Shown piece after piece: positions 20,349 to 27,358 of a stretch of 27,358 bases of DNA; position 1 is the stretch's first letter; each line of letters begins with the position of its first letter. The position numbers and the translations under genes are program-made. Under the pieces are notes generated by a model, which was given only the letters and a program-made list of their open reading frames with translations, was not told the DNA's origin and did not search any database. The stretch is from positions 3,149 through 30,506 of the forward strand of contig DOMJ01000030.1 of the NCBI GenBank assembly GCA_003509895.1, in the 5' to 3' direction. This stretch comes from Candidatus Uhrbacteria bacterium (lineage in GTDB: Bacteria > Patescibacteriota > Patescibacteriia > UBA9934 > UBA11717).

Positions 20349-21503
20349 ATGACATTGAGAGCGTTTGTGAGAACTCTACGGTTTCGCCATGCGACACGTG
20401 ATCAATACCTTCTGCGAGTAGAGGTTTCTCGTGCCGCTTTAAGAGAGAATGCGCGTATATTTAAACAGTTGATTGGCGATCTATCGCTCGCGGTTGTCCT
20501 CAAGTCAAATGCGTATGGACATGGCTTGCGAGAGGTCGGCAGAATTGCGGATCAAATCGATGATGTTGATCTTCTTGTCGTGGATTCGATTGTCGAAGCA
20601 AGGACGCTGCGAGGGATCGGTGCACGTAAGCCGATACTCATTATTGGATATGTCCCAAAATCGATGCTGCAAGCATTGACGCGTTTGAAGTCTGTGACGC
20701 TTGTTGTAACGTCGCTGGATCAGGCACGCGATGTTGCACGCCTTGTCCGTCGATCGTTGTCGGTTCAGATAAAAGTAGACACGGGCATGCGACGGCAAGG
20801 CATTTTTCCGGATCAGTTAGAAGAGACGATTCATCTTCTTTCACGCAATCAACACCTATGCATCACCGGCCTTGCGACGCATTTTGCGGACGCAGACGGA
20901 GCGGACGTGACAATGACAATGAACCAAATTTGTGTGTGGAATGAAGTCGTGGAGGTATATCGCAAACGTGTTGGCGAAGGAGTGTTTCATGTTTCGGCGA
21001 CAGCGGGAACAAAGTTTGTGGATAGAGCGCACGCAAACATGGTGCGACTTGGGATTGGTTTTTACGGCTTTGATCCAATTGGTGAACGCCCCCTGGATCT
21101 GCAACCGGCGCTCTCTTTTTGGGCGAAGGTGATAAGCGTCAAACTCTTGCGAGCAGGTGAATCGGTTGGTTATAATCTTACGTATACCGCGCAGGACGAT
21201 CGCCTGATTGCCTTAATCCCTTGCGGCTACAGTGAAGGCGTATGGCGATCGTTGAGTAATCGGGGAACCGTGTTTGTGCAAGGTGTTCCGTGTCCGATTA
21301 TTGGTCGCGTGAGTATGAATATGACCGTGATTGATATTACGCACGTTCCGGGACCTGTACAATTGGAGGATGAGGTGGAAGTCTACTCTGCCAACAGGCA
21401 GCAGCTTAATTCTATAGAGGCCGTCGCAAATCAATGTGATACGATTCCTTACGAAGTCCTTACACGTATCTCTCCAAGTATTAAACGCTGGACGGTGTTA
21501 TGA
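20349..21503 (+). CDS. alr: alanine racemase
   Basis: Alr is a PLP enzyme making D-alanine for peptidoglycan. The 384-aa length is typical. The PLP lysine is Lys52 in AVVLKSNAYGHG, KVDTGMRRQG holds the conserved arginine, MVRLGIGFYG lies at the end of the barrel, and VGYNLTYTAQ carries the catalytic tyrosine from the second domain. IPCGYSEGVW and GRVSMNMTVID follow; the last usually reads SMD, so an Asn replaces a conserved Asp. The ATG at 20349 was chosen over an upstream in-frame ATG at 20268 because T precedes it and the promoter lies between the two. It overlaps the next gene by 4 bases. Confidence 0.92.
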   Translation: MTLRAFVRTLRFRHATRDQYLLRVEVSRAALRENARIFKQLIGDLSLAVVLKSNAYGHGLREVGRIADQIDDVDLLVVDSIVEARTLRGIGARKPILIIGYVPKSMLQALTRLKSVTLVVTSLDQARDVARLVRRSLSVQIKVDTGMRRQGIFPDQLEETIHLLSRNQHLCITGLATHFADADGADVTMTMNQICVWNEVVEVYRKRVGEGVFHVSATAGTKFVDRAHANMVRLGIGFYGFDPIGERPLDLQPALSFWAKVISVKLLRAGESVGYNLTYTAQDDRLIALIPCGYSEGVWRSLSNRGTVFVQGVPCPIIGRVSMNMTVIDITHVPGPVQLEDEVEVYSANRQQLNSIEAVANQCDTIPYEVLTRISPSIKRWTVL

Positions 21504-21976
21504 AACTCACACTGAAAAATCGTCGTGTAAAACGGACGTTGTCGCCAAAACAGGCGGCGGTTGTTATTCCTCTTATTGGCATGCTTCTTACGTGTGTTTT
21601 TGGATGGCTGTTTTATAGAGATGTATTGCTCTATACGGACCATCAAATCATCCGGGCGGATGTGGTGTCTGTAGAAAGAAGACACGTATCAAACAAGACA
21701 CGGGATCATGTGCGCGTTTCTTTTGAAATAAATGAGAAGAAACAGACCGCTCTCTTTAAGCGACGTATCTATACAAAACCGCTTCTGGCAGAGGGTGATA
21801 CGGTAGAGATTGCGGTACATGAGAATTGGCCGCAGTATGTTCTGGAGGTAAGAGAAGGCTGGAAAGCGCGGCTTCTGTTTGCTTCGTGCCTTGCACTGCT
21901 CGTGGTGGGTACTGTTGACGTTATTGCGATCAAGGTTCTCAAGCCGTACTTACCAAAGCGCCCTCCAACCTTGTAA
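21500..21976 (+). CDS. DUF3592-like membrane protein, function unknown
   Basis: The 158-aa product has a basic N-terminus, a membrane helix at about 19-41, an outside beta-rich domain of about 80 residues, and a second helix at about 124-146. The middle domain follows the DUF3592 pattern: a strand with ADVVSVERR, a strand with VRVSFEINEKKQ, a basic segment, then EGDTVEIAVHENWPQYV. That family has no known activity. Its start overlaps the alr stop (ATGA), so the two are translated together, which hints at a cell-envelope role. The family call is from the overall pattern only and is tentative. Confidence 0.75.
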   Translation: MKLTLKNRRVKRTLSPKQAAVVIPLIGMLLTCVFGWLFYRDVLLYTDHQIIRADVVSVERRHVSNKTRDHVRVSFEINEKKQTALFKRRIYTKPLLAEGDTVEIAVHENWPQYVLEVREGWKARLLFASCLALLVVGTVDVIAIKVLKPYLPKRPPTL

Positions 21977-22005
21977 TTGGATAAATAAGAAGAGTTTGCT
22001 ACACT
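21977..22005 (+). promoter_or_regulatory. promoter of the adk gene cluster
   Basis: TTGGAT (21977-21982), 17 bases and TACACT (22000-22005). The predicted start near 22012 leaves about 10 untranslated bases before the adk ATG, with no Shine-Dalgarno in them. The -35 box starts directly after the stop codon of the previous gene. Confidence 0.7.
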
Positions 22006-22021
22006 CCCACCACATAAAACT

Positions 22022-22669
22022 ATGATCATCTTATTATTGGGTCCACAGGGAGCTGGCAAGGGAACACAGGGAGAGCGACTCTCGGCTGTTTTGGGGTATC
22101 CACTTGTGGGTGCGGGGGCGTTGTTGCGTGAGGAACAATTGAGCGGATCGGATCTGGGTGAGCGTATTGGAGCGATTATTGATGCGGGAAATTTGGTTCC
22201 TGCGGATTTAATTACGGAAATGTTGGGTAAGCGCCTGCAACGGGCAGATGCAAAAGCCGGTGTGTTGATTGACGGGTATCCACGAGATACGGAACAACTT
22301 CGTTTGATGTTTGAGCGATTTATTCCAGATCTGGTTTTGGTTCTTGAATTGGATGATCAAACAGCGATAGAGAGACTGGGTGGTAGGTGGATGTGCCCAA
22401 AGGACCATATTTACAACTTACAATCAAACCCTCCAAAGAAAGCCGGAGTGTGTAATGAAGACGGTACGGCGCTATTTCAACGCGTTGATGATCAAGAAGC
22501 AGCCATTAAAAAGCGATTGGCGATTTATCATGCCGATACGGCACCGCTGATTGCTCAAATAGAAGAACGAGGCGTGCGCGTAGAACGGATTAATGCTGCT
22601 TTGGACATTGAAGTTGTGTACAGGGCGATTCTTGCCGTTATAAAGAAGGAGGCAACATTGGTCTCGTAG
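22022..22669 (+). CDS. adk: adenylate kinase
   Basis: Adk interconverts ATP and AMP with two ADP. The 215-aa length is that of the long form with a full LID. The P-loop GPQGAGKGT is at residues 7-15, DGYPRD at about 84-89, and the LID covers about 122-156 with Cys125, Asp128 or His129, Cys144 and Asp147 as a likely, partly altered zinc site, followed by FQRVDD. The usual GDxLR is replaced by GAGALLRE. The start follows T. It opens the cluster with map, ruvX, recO and asnS. Confidence 0.95.
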   Translation: MIILLLGPQGAGKGTQGERLSAVLGYPLVGAGALLREEQLSGSDLGERIGAIIDAGNLVPADLITEMLGKRLQRADAKAGVLIDGYPRDTEQLRLMFERFIPDLVLVLELDDQTAIERLGGRWMCPKDHIYNLQSNPPKKAGVCNEDGTALFQRVDDQEAAIKKRLAIYHADTAPLIAQIEERGVRVERINAALDIEVVYRAILAVIKKEATLVS

Positions 22670-22701
22670 AACGGGTTTTGGTCGACAAGGAAAGGGGATT
22701 T

Positions 22702-22730
22702 TGGTAGTGTAGAACTACTACTTCTTCTTT
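22702..22730 (+). terminator. possible weak terminator after adk
   Basis: TGGTAGT (22702-22708) pairs with ACTACTA (22714-22720, one G-U) around a 5-base loop, followed by a pyrimidine-rich stretch with few long T runs. The stem is AT-rich and termination would be partial at best. Just before the map start, ATTTTTT (22739-22745) can pair with AAAAAAT (22750-22756). Confidence 0.35.
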
Positions 22731-22762
22731 TCCTCCTTATTTTTTGGTTAAAAAATCATTTT

Positions 22763-23539
22763 ATGGCCCTTATTAAATCAACGCATGATATTGAATCGTT
22801 GCGTAAAGGAGGAAAAATCTTGTCTGATGCGCTTGGCGCAGCAATAAAGGCGGTCAAACCGGGCGTCACTATGCGTGAGTTAGATCAAATCGCCGAGGAT
22901 TTTATGAGAAAAGCGGGGGCCGAACCGTCTTTTTTGGGCTACACGGCAGGTGGAGATACGCCATTTCCGGCAACCGTGTGTATTTCACAAAATGAGGAAG
23001 TGGTTCATGGACCGGGAAACCGTGAAATAGCGTTACGAGAAGGAGATATTGTAGGATTGGATATTGGCTGCTGGTACGAGGGGCTGTGTACCGATATGGC
23101 GGTTACGGTGCCGGTCGGCGAGGTTACGACCGAAGCACGATCACTGATGAATGTAACAAAAATGTCTTTGCAGAAAGGTATTGAGGCGGCAAAGGCGGGA
23201 AAGAAACTGCAGAGCATGAGTCAGGCGATAGAAAATACGATCAAACCACACGGCTATGGGATTGTAACCAGCTACTTGGGGCATGGGGTTGGACACGCGG
23301 TTCATGAGGATCCACTGATTCCAAATTTTGTATCGGATCGTTTTGAAAATCCGGAGTTGCGCGTAGGAATGGTTCTTGCTTTGGAGCCGATGGTGACGCT
23401 TGGGAGTGAAGAACTCACCATTGCCGACGATGATTGGTCGGCGATTACGGTGGATGGGTCCATTGCCGCACACTTTGAGCAGACCATCGTGATTACCGAA
23501 ACCGGTGCAGAGATTTTAACCCCGTTCCCACAAATATGA
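22763..23539 (+). CDS. map: type I methionine aminopeptidase
   Basis: Map removes the initiator methionine from new proteins using two metal ions. The 258-aa length is typical. All five metal ligands are in place: Asp100 and Asp111 (GLDIGCWYEGLCTD), His174 (GHGVGHAVHEDP), Glu208 (LALEPM) and Glu239 (AHFEQT). His82 in VVHGPG is the conserved substrate-binding histidine. The start follows T. The gene lies 93 bases after adk and overlaps ruvX by 4 bases. Confidence 0.97.
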   Translation: MALIKSTHDIESLRKGGKILSDALGAAIKAVKPGVTMRELDQIAEDFMRKAGAEPSFLGYTAGGDTPFPATVCISQNEEVVHGPGNREIALREGDIVGLDIGCWYEGLCTDMAVTVPVGEVTTEARSLMNVTKMSLQKGIEAAKAGKKLQSMSQAIENTIKPHGYGIVTSYLGHGVGHAVHEDPLIPNFVSDRFENPELRVGMVLALEPMVTLGSEELTIADDDWSAITVDGSIAAHFEQTIVITETGAEILTPFPQI

Positions 23540-23931
23540 AGCGCATTCTCGGCATTGATTTTGGAACGAAGCGTCTAGGATTTGCTCTCGGTGAGCCTGT
23601 TACGGGTGTGGCTGTTCCCTTGGATGTGGTGGAGTTGCACGGCAGAGATTCTGTGGCAATTGTGGCGCAGATGGTAAAAGCCGATGGGTACGACTACATT
23701 GTTCTGGGCGAGGCGCGTACGGCAGACGGAGAATCAACTCCTATGAGTGAGCGTGTAGAACTATTTGCACGGCGTTTAAGGGAGGCAACGGGCGTAGAGG
23801 TTTCACTCGTTAATGAACACCTCACGTCTCGGGCAAGTGACACATTAGCGGAAGAAGCGGGATCCTCTTCTCACGACGATGCGCTTGCGGCGATGCTGAT
23901 TGTGCAAGAATTTTTGAATGAACGTGTGTAA
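23536..23931 (+). CDS. ruvX: RuvX/YqgF family, putative Holliday junction resolvase or 16S rRNA maturation nuclease
   Basis: The 131-aa product has the RNase H-like fold of the family: RILGIDFGTKRLGFALGEP with Asp8, a middle strand with YIVLGEARTADG, VSLVNEHLTS and the C-terminal HDDALAAMLIVQEFL with the acidic pair. The E. coli homologue processes the 5' end of 16S rRNA; resolvase activity was proposed first. The usual GxPxxxDG loop is replaced by GEARTADGES. Its ATG overlaps the map stop, so translation is coupled. Confidence 0.92.
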   Translation: MKRILGIDFGTKRLGFALGEPVTGVAVPLDVVELHGRDSVAIVAQMVKADGYDYIVLGEARTADGESTPMSERVELFARRLREATGVEVSLVNEHLTSRASDTLAEEAGSSSHDDALAAMLIVQEFLNERV

Positions 23932-23957
23932 CACTCTTTTGCCGATTCACTCCCACT

Positions 23958-24731
23958 ATGACCTCGATTTTAACTGGATTTGTTCTTGCGTGTCGTGACC
24001 ATCGGGAGCATGATCGCTTTTACACACTCTATACGCGAGAACGAGGCAAGGTGCAGGTGATGGCGGTCGGTGCGCGAAAGTTTTCGAGTAAGCTCGCAGC
24101 GCACGCATCACCGTTTACCGAGTTGACAGTAATGGTGGCGCATGGAAAGCTGTGGTTAAAGCTTGCCGGCGTGGAGCGAGGCACAGATTTTGGCAGGATT
24201 CGGCAAGAATTATCGCTCTTTACTTTAGGACTCGGGCTCAATGAGCTCATGCATCGTGCGATTGGTGAGGGAGAACCGGATGCGGGCCTGTATGCCTTCT
24301 TGGCGGATGCCTATGCGTGGATCCAGACGTTGCCGGAGCTCACGGGTCTGCGCCTGACCTTTGTGCAAAGCGCACTGACACTCAAGTGGCTTGTGCTTAT
24401 CGGGTTTGGACCCCATGCAGACGCGTGCGTGCGTTGTCGCGCTCCCTACGTACAGATTCAGCAACCGCATATTTCTACTATGCACGGTGGGTTGGTCTGT
24501 GGGGCGTGTGTAAGGGAACACCGATCCGCTTTCGCAGACGCACAAGTATTGACGCAGGAAGTGCTGGCGGCTCTCCGCTTTCTGTCCTCGGCACCGTTTG
24601 AGGCGCTTCTCACGGATAAGCTCGACCCGCTTTTGGACACCCTTATAGAGATCCAAGATGCCTTTACTCATTATCACCTTGAACGAGAATTACGTGTTCC
24701 AACCTTTCTCCAACATATTGCCACGGTATGA
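23958..24731 (+). CDS. recO: DNA repair protein RecO
   Basis: RecO helps load RecA on SSB-coated DNA together with RecR. The 257-aa product begins with an OB-fold domain (GFVLACRDHREHDRFYTLYT, then GKVQVMAVGARKFSSKLAAH), followed by a helical domain. A zinc site is formed by Cys157, Cys160, Cys181 and Cys184 (CVRC and CGAC). The start follows T, 26 bases after ruvX. The stop overlaps the asnS start. Confidence 0.92.
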   Translation: MTSILTGFVLACRDHREHDRFYTLYTRERGKVQVMAVGARKFSSKLAAHASPFTELTVMVAHGKLWLKLAGVERGTDFGRIRQELSLFTLGLGLNELMHRAIGEGEPDAGLYAFLADAYAWIQTLPELTGLRLTFVQSALTLKWLVLIGFGPHADACVRCRAPYVQIQQPHISTMHGGLVCGACVREHRSAFADAQVLTQEVLAALRFLSSAPFEALLTDKLDPLLDTLIEIQDAFTHYHLERELRVPTFLQHIATV

Positions 24732-26020
24732 AAACATCCGTCTCACATCTTTTACAACAACTTGATCAAGTCGTTCATCTTGCGGGGTGGACGTATGCTT
24801 TACGTTCTTCCGGGAAGATTGCTTTTTTGCAATTTCGAGATGGCACGGGGTATGTACAGGTAGTCTTTGAAAAAGAACGGGTGTCGGAAGCGGAGTGGGA
24901 ATTGTTGACGCATTTGGAACAAGAATCTTCTATACGCGTTACGGGACTTGTGGTAAAAGATGATCGGTCGCCAACCGGTGTGGAGGTGCAAGGGAAATCG
25001 ATTGAGCAGGTGAGTATGTCTGCGGAATATCCGATTACTCCTAAGGAACACGGAACGGATTTTTTAATGGACCATCGTCATTTGTGGCTCCGTTCCAAGC
25101 GTCCGTGGGCTATGATGCGTGTGCGCGACACGATTGAGCGGGCAACGTCTGAGTTTATGTATGACCATGATTTTTTGCGCATGGATGCTCCCATTTTAAC
25201 GCCGAGCGCGTGCGAGGGAACAACAGAACTGTACGAGGTGGACCATTTTGGGCGGCCGGCGTATTTGAGCCAGTCGGGTCAACTTTATTCCGAGGCGGGC
25301 ATTTTTGCGCATGGTCGCGTGTATGATTTTGGTCCTGTTTTCCGTGCAGAAAAGAGCAAAACGCGAAGACATTTAAATGAATTTTGGATGATGGATGCCG
25401 AGGCCGCATACATGGATTGGGAGGAAAACATGCAAATTCAGGAGGATTTAGTGCTTTTTATTGTAAAACGAGTATTGGAGGAACGTCGATATGAGTTGGA
25501 AACAATTTTGGAACGTGATCTTTCTAAACTAGAAAAGATTCAAGGGCCTTTTCCACGCATTGAGCACAAAGTTGCGGTAAAGATGTTGCAAGATGCCGGA
25601 AGTGATATTCAGGAAGATGAGGATTTGGGCGCCGATGACGAGACGATTCTCACACAACAATTTGATACACCGATTTTTATTACCAAGTACCCCGCAAAGG
25701 TAAAAGCGTTTTATATGAAGGCAGATCCGGAGGATGCTTCACGTGTTTTGTGCAGTGATATGTTGGCACCGGAGGGATACGGGGAAGTGATTGGTGGATC
25801 GGAGCGAGAAGTTGACCTGATGCGTTTGCAACAAAAGATTGCAGAGCATAACCTCCCAATGGATCAATTTGAATGGTATTTGGATTTGCGCCGGTTTGGG
25901 TCTGTTCCACATTCCGGTTTTGGCTATGGGCTTGAGCGTTTGGTCACGTGGCTGTGTGGAACAAAGCATGTGCGTGAGGCGATCCCGTTTCCGCGAACGA
26001 TGAATCGATTAGAACCGTAA
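24728..26020 (+). CDS. asnS: asparagine-tRNA ligase
   Basis: The product is a class II synthetase of the Asp/Asn group. The N-terminal OB anticodon-binding domain (about 1-100) has AGWTYALRSSGKIAFLQFRD. The catalytic domain has AYLSQSGQLYSEA (178-190) and the motif 2 sequence FRAEKSKTRRHLNEFW (205-220), whose KSKTRRHL form is typical of AsnRS rather than AspRS. Motif 3 is GFGYGLERLV, and the end is HVREAIPFPRT. Length 430 aa is normal. It overlaps recO by 4 bases. With this enzyme the organism can charge tRNA-Asn directly. An archaeal-type AspRS is the only serious alternative. Confidence 0.9.
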   Translation: MKTSVSHLLQQLDQVVHLAGWTYALRSSGKIAFLQFRDGTGYVQVVFEKERVSEAEWELLTHLEQESSIRVTGLVVKDDRSPTGVEVQGKSIEQVSMSAEYPITPKEHGTDFLMDHRHLWLRSKRPWAMMRVRDTIERATSEFMYDHDFLRMDAPILTPSACEGTTELYEVDHFGRPAYLSQSGQLYSEAGIFAHGRVYDFGPVFRAEKSKTRRHLNEFWMMDAEAAYMDWEENMQIQEDLVLFIVKRVLEERRYELETILERDLSKLEKIQGPFPRIEHKVAVKMLQDAGSDIQEDEDLGADDETILTQQFDTPIFITKYPAKVKAFYMKADPEDASRVLCSDMLAPEGYGEVIGGSEREVDLMRLQQKIAEHNLPMDQFEWYLDLRRFGSVPHSGFGYGLERLVTWLCGTKHVREAIPFPRTMNRLEP

Positions 26021-26021
26021 T

Positions 26022-26414
26022 ATGGATGAAGTCGTGCTCGGCATTGTGTGCAGACGAGGAAGAGTTCTCCTTGTCAAGCGTCAAAAAGATGACGACTTTG
26101 TTTGGTCTCTCCCGGGTGGGAAAATTGAAGCCGGCGAGACAAAGGAGTACGCCATTATTCGAGAAATCAGAGAAGAATCCGGTGTGGACTGTGTGGCGGT
26201 ACGGGAAATTGGCTCGCGCGTACATCCGGTCACAGGAAGACCCTTGAGTTATTGGGAGTGCCGATACCATGCAGGTGTTCTCTATCCACGTATCAGTACG
26301 ATCGAGAAAGCGGAATGGGTGACACGGGAGGAGGCGCTGGAGCGTTTGGGCGAGATGTTGTTTGACCCGGCAAAGGACTTTTTAACAAGCTGTTCCGTTT
26401 CGCACGGGATTTAG
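26022..26414 (+). CDS. Nudix hydrolase
   Basis: Nudix enzymes cleave nucleoside diphosphates linked to another group. The 130-aa product has a perfect Nudix box at residues 33-55: Gly33, Glu39, then REIREESGV with Glu48, Glu51 and Glu52 as metal ligands. VKRQKDDDFVWSLPGGKIEAG precedes and overlaps it. The rest contains YWECRYHAG and a typical WVTREEALERL segment. The substrate cannot be told; MutT-like or general NTP clean-up are both possible. It begins 1 base after the asnS stop, preceded by T. Confidence 0.92.
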   Translation: MDEVVLGIVCRRGRVLLVKRQKDDDFVWSLPGGKIEAGETKEYAIIREIREESGVDCVAVREIGSRVHPVTGRPLSYWECRYHAGVLYPRISTIEKAEWVTREEALERLGEMLFDPAKDFLTSCSVSHGI

Positions 26415-26428
26415 GGACAATACATCTG

Positions 26429-26457
26429 TTGACCTACGTCGAGACCCATGACATACT
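26429..26457 (+). promoter_or_regulatory. promoter of the aspS leader
   Basis: TTGACC (26429-26434), 17 bases and CATACT (26452-26457). Eight bases separate the -10 box from the ATG of the 17-codon ORF, the spacing seen at nearly leaderless genes here. Confidence 0.55.
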
Positions 26458-26465
26458 TTTGTTGT

Positions 26466-26519
26466 ATGCAATCTCTTTTTTCTCAACGTGAAAATGATAG
26501 CCGGCCCCAGCTGGCATGA
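26466..26519 (+). CDS. possible 17-aa leader peptide before aspS
   Basis: The ORF encodes MQSLFSQRENDSRPQLA and ends in TGA at 26517-26519. T precedes the ATG, and a promoter lies 8 bases upstream. Its last codons form the 5' arm of the hairpin before aspS, as in leader-peptide attenuators. It contains one Asn and one Asp codon side by side, too few for a typical starvation sensor. It may instead be a chance ORF. Confidence 0.4.
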   Translation: MQSLFSQRENDSRPQLA

Positions 26520-26570
26520 TTTTCTTTAAAAAAAGAGAAAAGCGCGCCAGCCGAGGGGCTGGTATTTTGT
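26501..26570 (+). terminator. two-way folding terminator or attenuator before aspS
   Basis: CCGGCCCC (26501-26508) pairs with GGGGCTGG (26555-26562), and CTGGC (26511-26515) with GCCAG (26546-26550), giving a long stem followed by TATTTTGTT. Alternatively CCAGCC (26547-26552) pairs with GGCTGG (26557-26562) around a GAGG loop before the same T-rich tail. Either fold can end transcription from asnS and the Nudix gene or from the leader promoter. Confidence 0.7.
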
Positions 26571-26618
26571 TCTAGCCGATAGAGCAAAAGTGCGGTAGAA
26601 TCCAATCAATTCTTATTT

Positions 26619-27358
26619 ATGACTGAACGAACATTAGTAAAAGAGACAGTGGAAAAGGTGGGGCAGACCGTTACGGTAAAGGGTTGGGTGCACGCCCGTC
26701 GCAATATGGGAAAAGTGGCTTTTTTGGACGTGCGAGACAGAACGGGTCTGTTGCAGGTGGTTTTAGTGCCGGCGGAATTAGATGAGGCGTCCAAGAGTCT
26801 TACGGATGATATTAGATCCGAATACGTCTTGGAGGTAACGGGTGAGGTTAAGGCGCGCGGAGAAAAGCAGCTCAACCTAAATATGGTTACAGGGACGGTG
26901 GAACTGTTGGCATCGTCCGTGCGCATTTTAAATATCGCTCAGACACCTCCGTTTGAGTTGGACAAGGACACAAAAGGTATTAATGAAGAACTTCGGTTAA
27001 AGTATCGTTACCTGGATTTGCGATCCGAACGTATGCAGCGGAATATTCGTATGCGAGACAAGATTATTTCCTTCTTCCGATTGTACATGCATCAGAACGA
27101 CTTTGTGGAGATTGAGACGCCGATTTTAATGAAGGGAACCCCAGAAGGATCACGCGAATATATTGTTCCGTCTCGCTTACACGCGGGTGCGTTTTATGTG
27201 CTGCCACAATCTCCACAGCAGTTTAAGCAGTTGTCTATGGTTGCCGGGTTTGAGCGGTACTTTCAGGTGGCTCGTTGTTTTAGAGATGAAGACCAGCGTG
27301 GGGATCGTCAACCGGAATTTACGCAACTGGACTTTGAGATGTCCTTTGTGACGCAGGA
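26619..27358 (+). CDS. aspS: aspartate-tRNA ligase (N-terminal part; runs off the window)
   Basis: The first 246 codons are visible and open to the edge. The N-terminal OB domain has VKGWVHARRNMGKVAFLDVR. Then come LRLKYRYLDLRSERMQRNIR, FVEIETPILMKGTPEGSREY, VPSRLHAGAFYVLPQSPQQF and the motif 2 sequence ARCFRDEDQRGDRQPEFTQL, all typical of bacterial AspRS. In the OB domain the family reads RRDHGG in non-discriminating and RRDLGG in discriminating enzymes; here RRNMGK lacks the histidine, which fits a tRNA-Asp-specific enzyme next to an AsnRS gene. The start follows T. TAGAAT at 26596-26601 may be a -10 box without a clear -35. Confidence 0.93.
   Translation, partial: MTERTLVKETVEKVGQTVTVKGWVHARRNMGKVAFLDVRDRTGLLQVVLVPAELDEASKSLTDDIRSEYVLEVTGEVKARGEKQLNLNMVTGTVELLASSVRILNIAQTPPFELDKDTKGINEELRLKYRYLDLRSERMQRNIRMRDKIISFFRLYMHQNDFVEIETPILMKGTPEGSREYIVPSRLHAGAFYVLPQSPQQFKQLSMVAGFERYFQVARCFRDEDQRGDRQPEFTQLDFEMSFVTQ

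Noticed and set aside
22732..22738. CCTCCTT upstream of map resembling the 16S rRNA anti-Shine-Dalgarno end
   Set aside because: A 7-base pyrimidine match in a pyrimidine-rich stretch is easily chance and has no clear role at this place.
1..27358. TGA-as-glycine genetic code of Gracilibacteria/SR1
   Set aside because: Several genes (comEC, alr, map, recO) end at TGA at the family's expected C-terminus, and no conserved protein needs TGA read-through.

Overview
The window looks like a compact genome of the Candidate Phyla Radiation (Patescibacteria). Reasons: rplR-rpsE-rplO-secY run on with no rpmD (L30) gene between rpsE and rplO, a loss known across that group; ComEC is split into a 403-aa channel protein and a separate 303-aa metallo-hydrolase; spacers are very short; and the usual end of the spc operon is broken up. 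The standard code with TGA as stop fits every full-length gene, so this is not the TGA=Gly code of Gracilibacteria/SR1. I cannot place it below the phylum-level group. No tRNA, rRNA, CRISPR array, insertion sequence or prophage was seen.

Layout. 1-2700: tail of an unknown gene, ComEC channel, ComEC-like hydrolase and nucleoside diphosphate kinase, then a terminator. 2746-2985: a probable free-standing structured RNA with its own promoter and terminator. 3017-3667: a site-2-protease-family membrane protease. 3783-4103 (minus strand): an unrecognised small membrane protein, divergent from the rpsL promoter. 4254-7362: rpsL, rpsG and fusA, with a terminator and new promoter before fusA. 7485-7895: an acidic protein of unknown function. 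8035-20153: tuf, rpsJ, a 385-base gene-free leader, then rplC-rplD-rplW-rplB-rpsS-rplV-rpsC-rplP-rpmC-rpsQ-rplN-rplX-rplE-rpsN-rpsH-rplF-rplR-rpsE-rplO-secY with gaps of 1-15 bases. 20349-21976: alr and a DUF3592-like membrane protein. 22022-26414: adk, map, ruvX, recO, asnS and a Nudix hydrolase. 26466-27358: a tiny ORF with its own promoter and hairpin terminator, then aspS, cut by the window edge.

Functionally this is the translation and secretion core (ribosomal proteins, EF-G, EF-Tu, SecY, methionine aminopeptidase, AsnRS, AspRS) together with DNA uptake and repair (ComEC, RecO, RuvX), nucleotide balance (Ndk, Adk, Nudix) and a cell-wall precursor enzyme (Alr).

The most interesting material is not in the proteins. 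(1) All 40 full or edge-truncated genes with a visible start begin with ATG, and 38 have T just before it (TATG), mostly without a Shine-Dalgarno sequence. (2) Several promoters lie so close to the start codon that their mRNAs would be leaderless or nearly so. (3) There is an unassigned structured RNA gene at 2779-2985. (4) The rplC leader has mutually exclusive helices. (5) A 17-codon ORF overlaps a terminator ahead of aspS.
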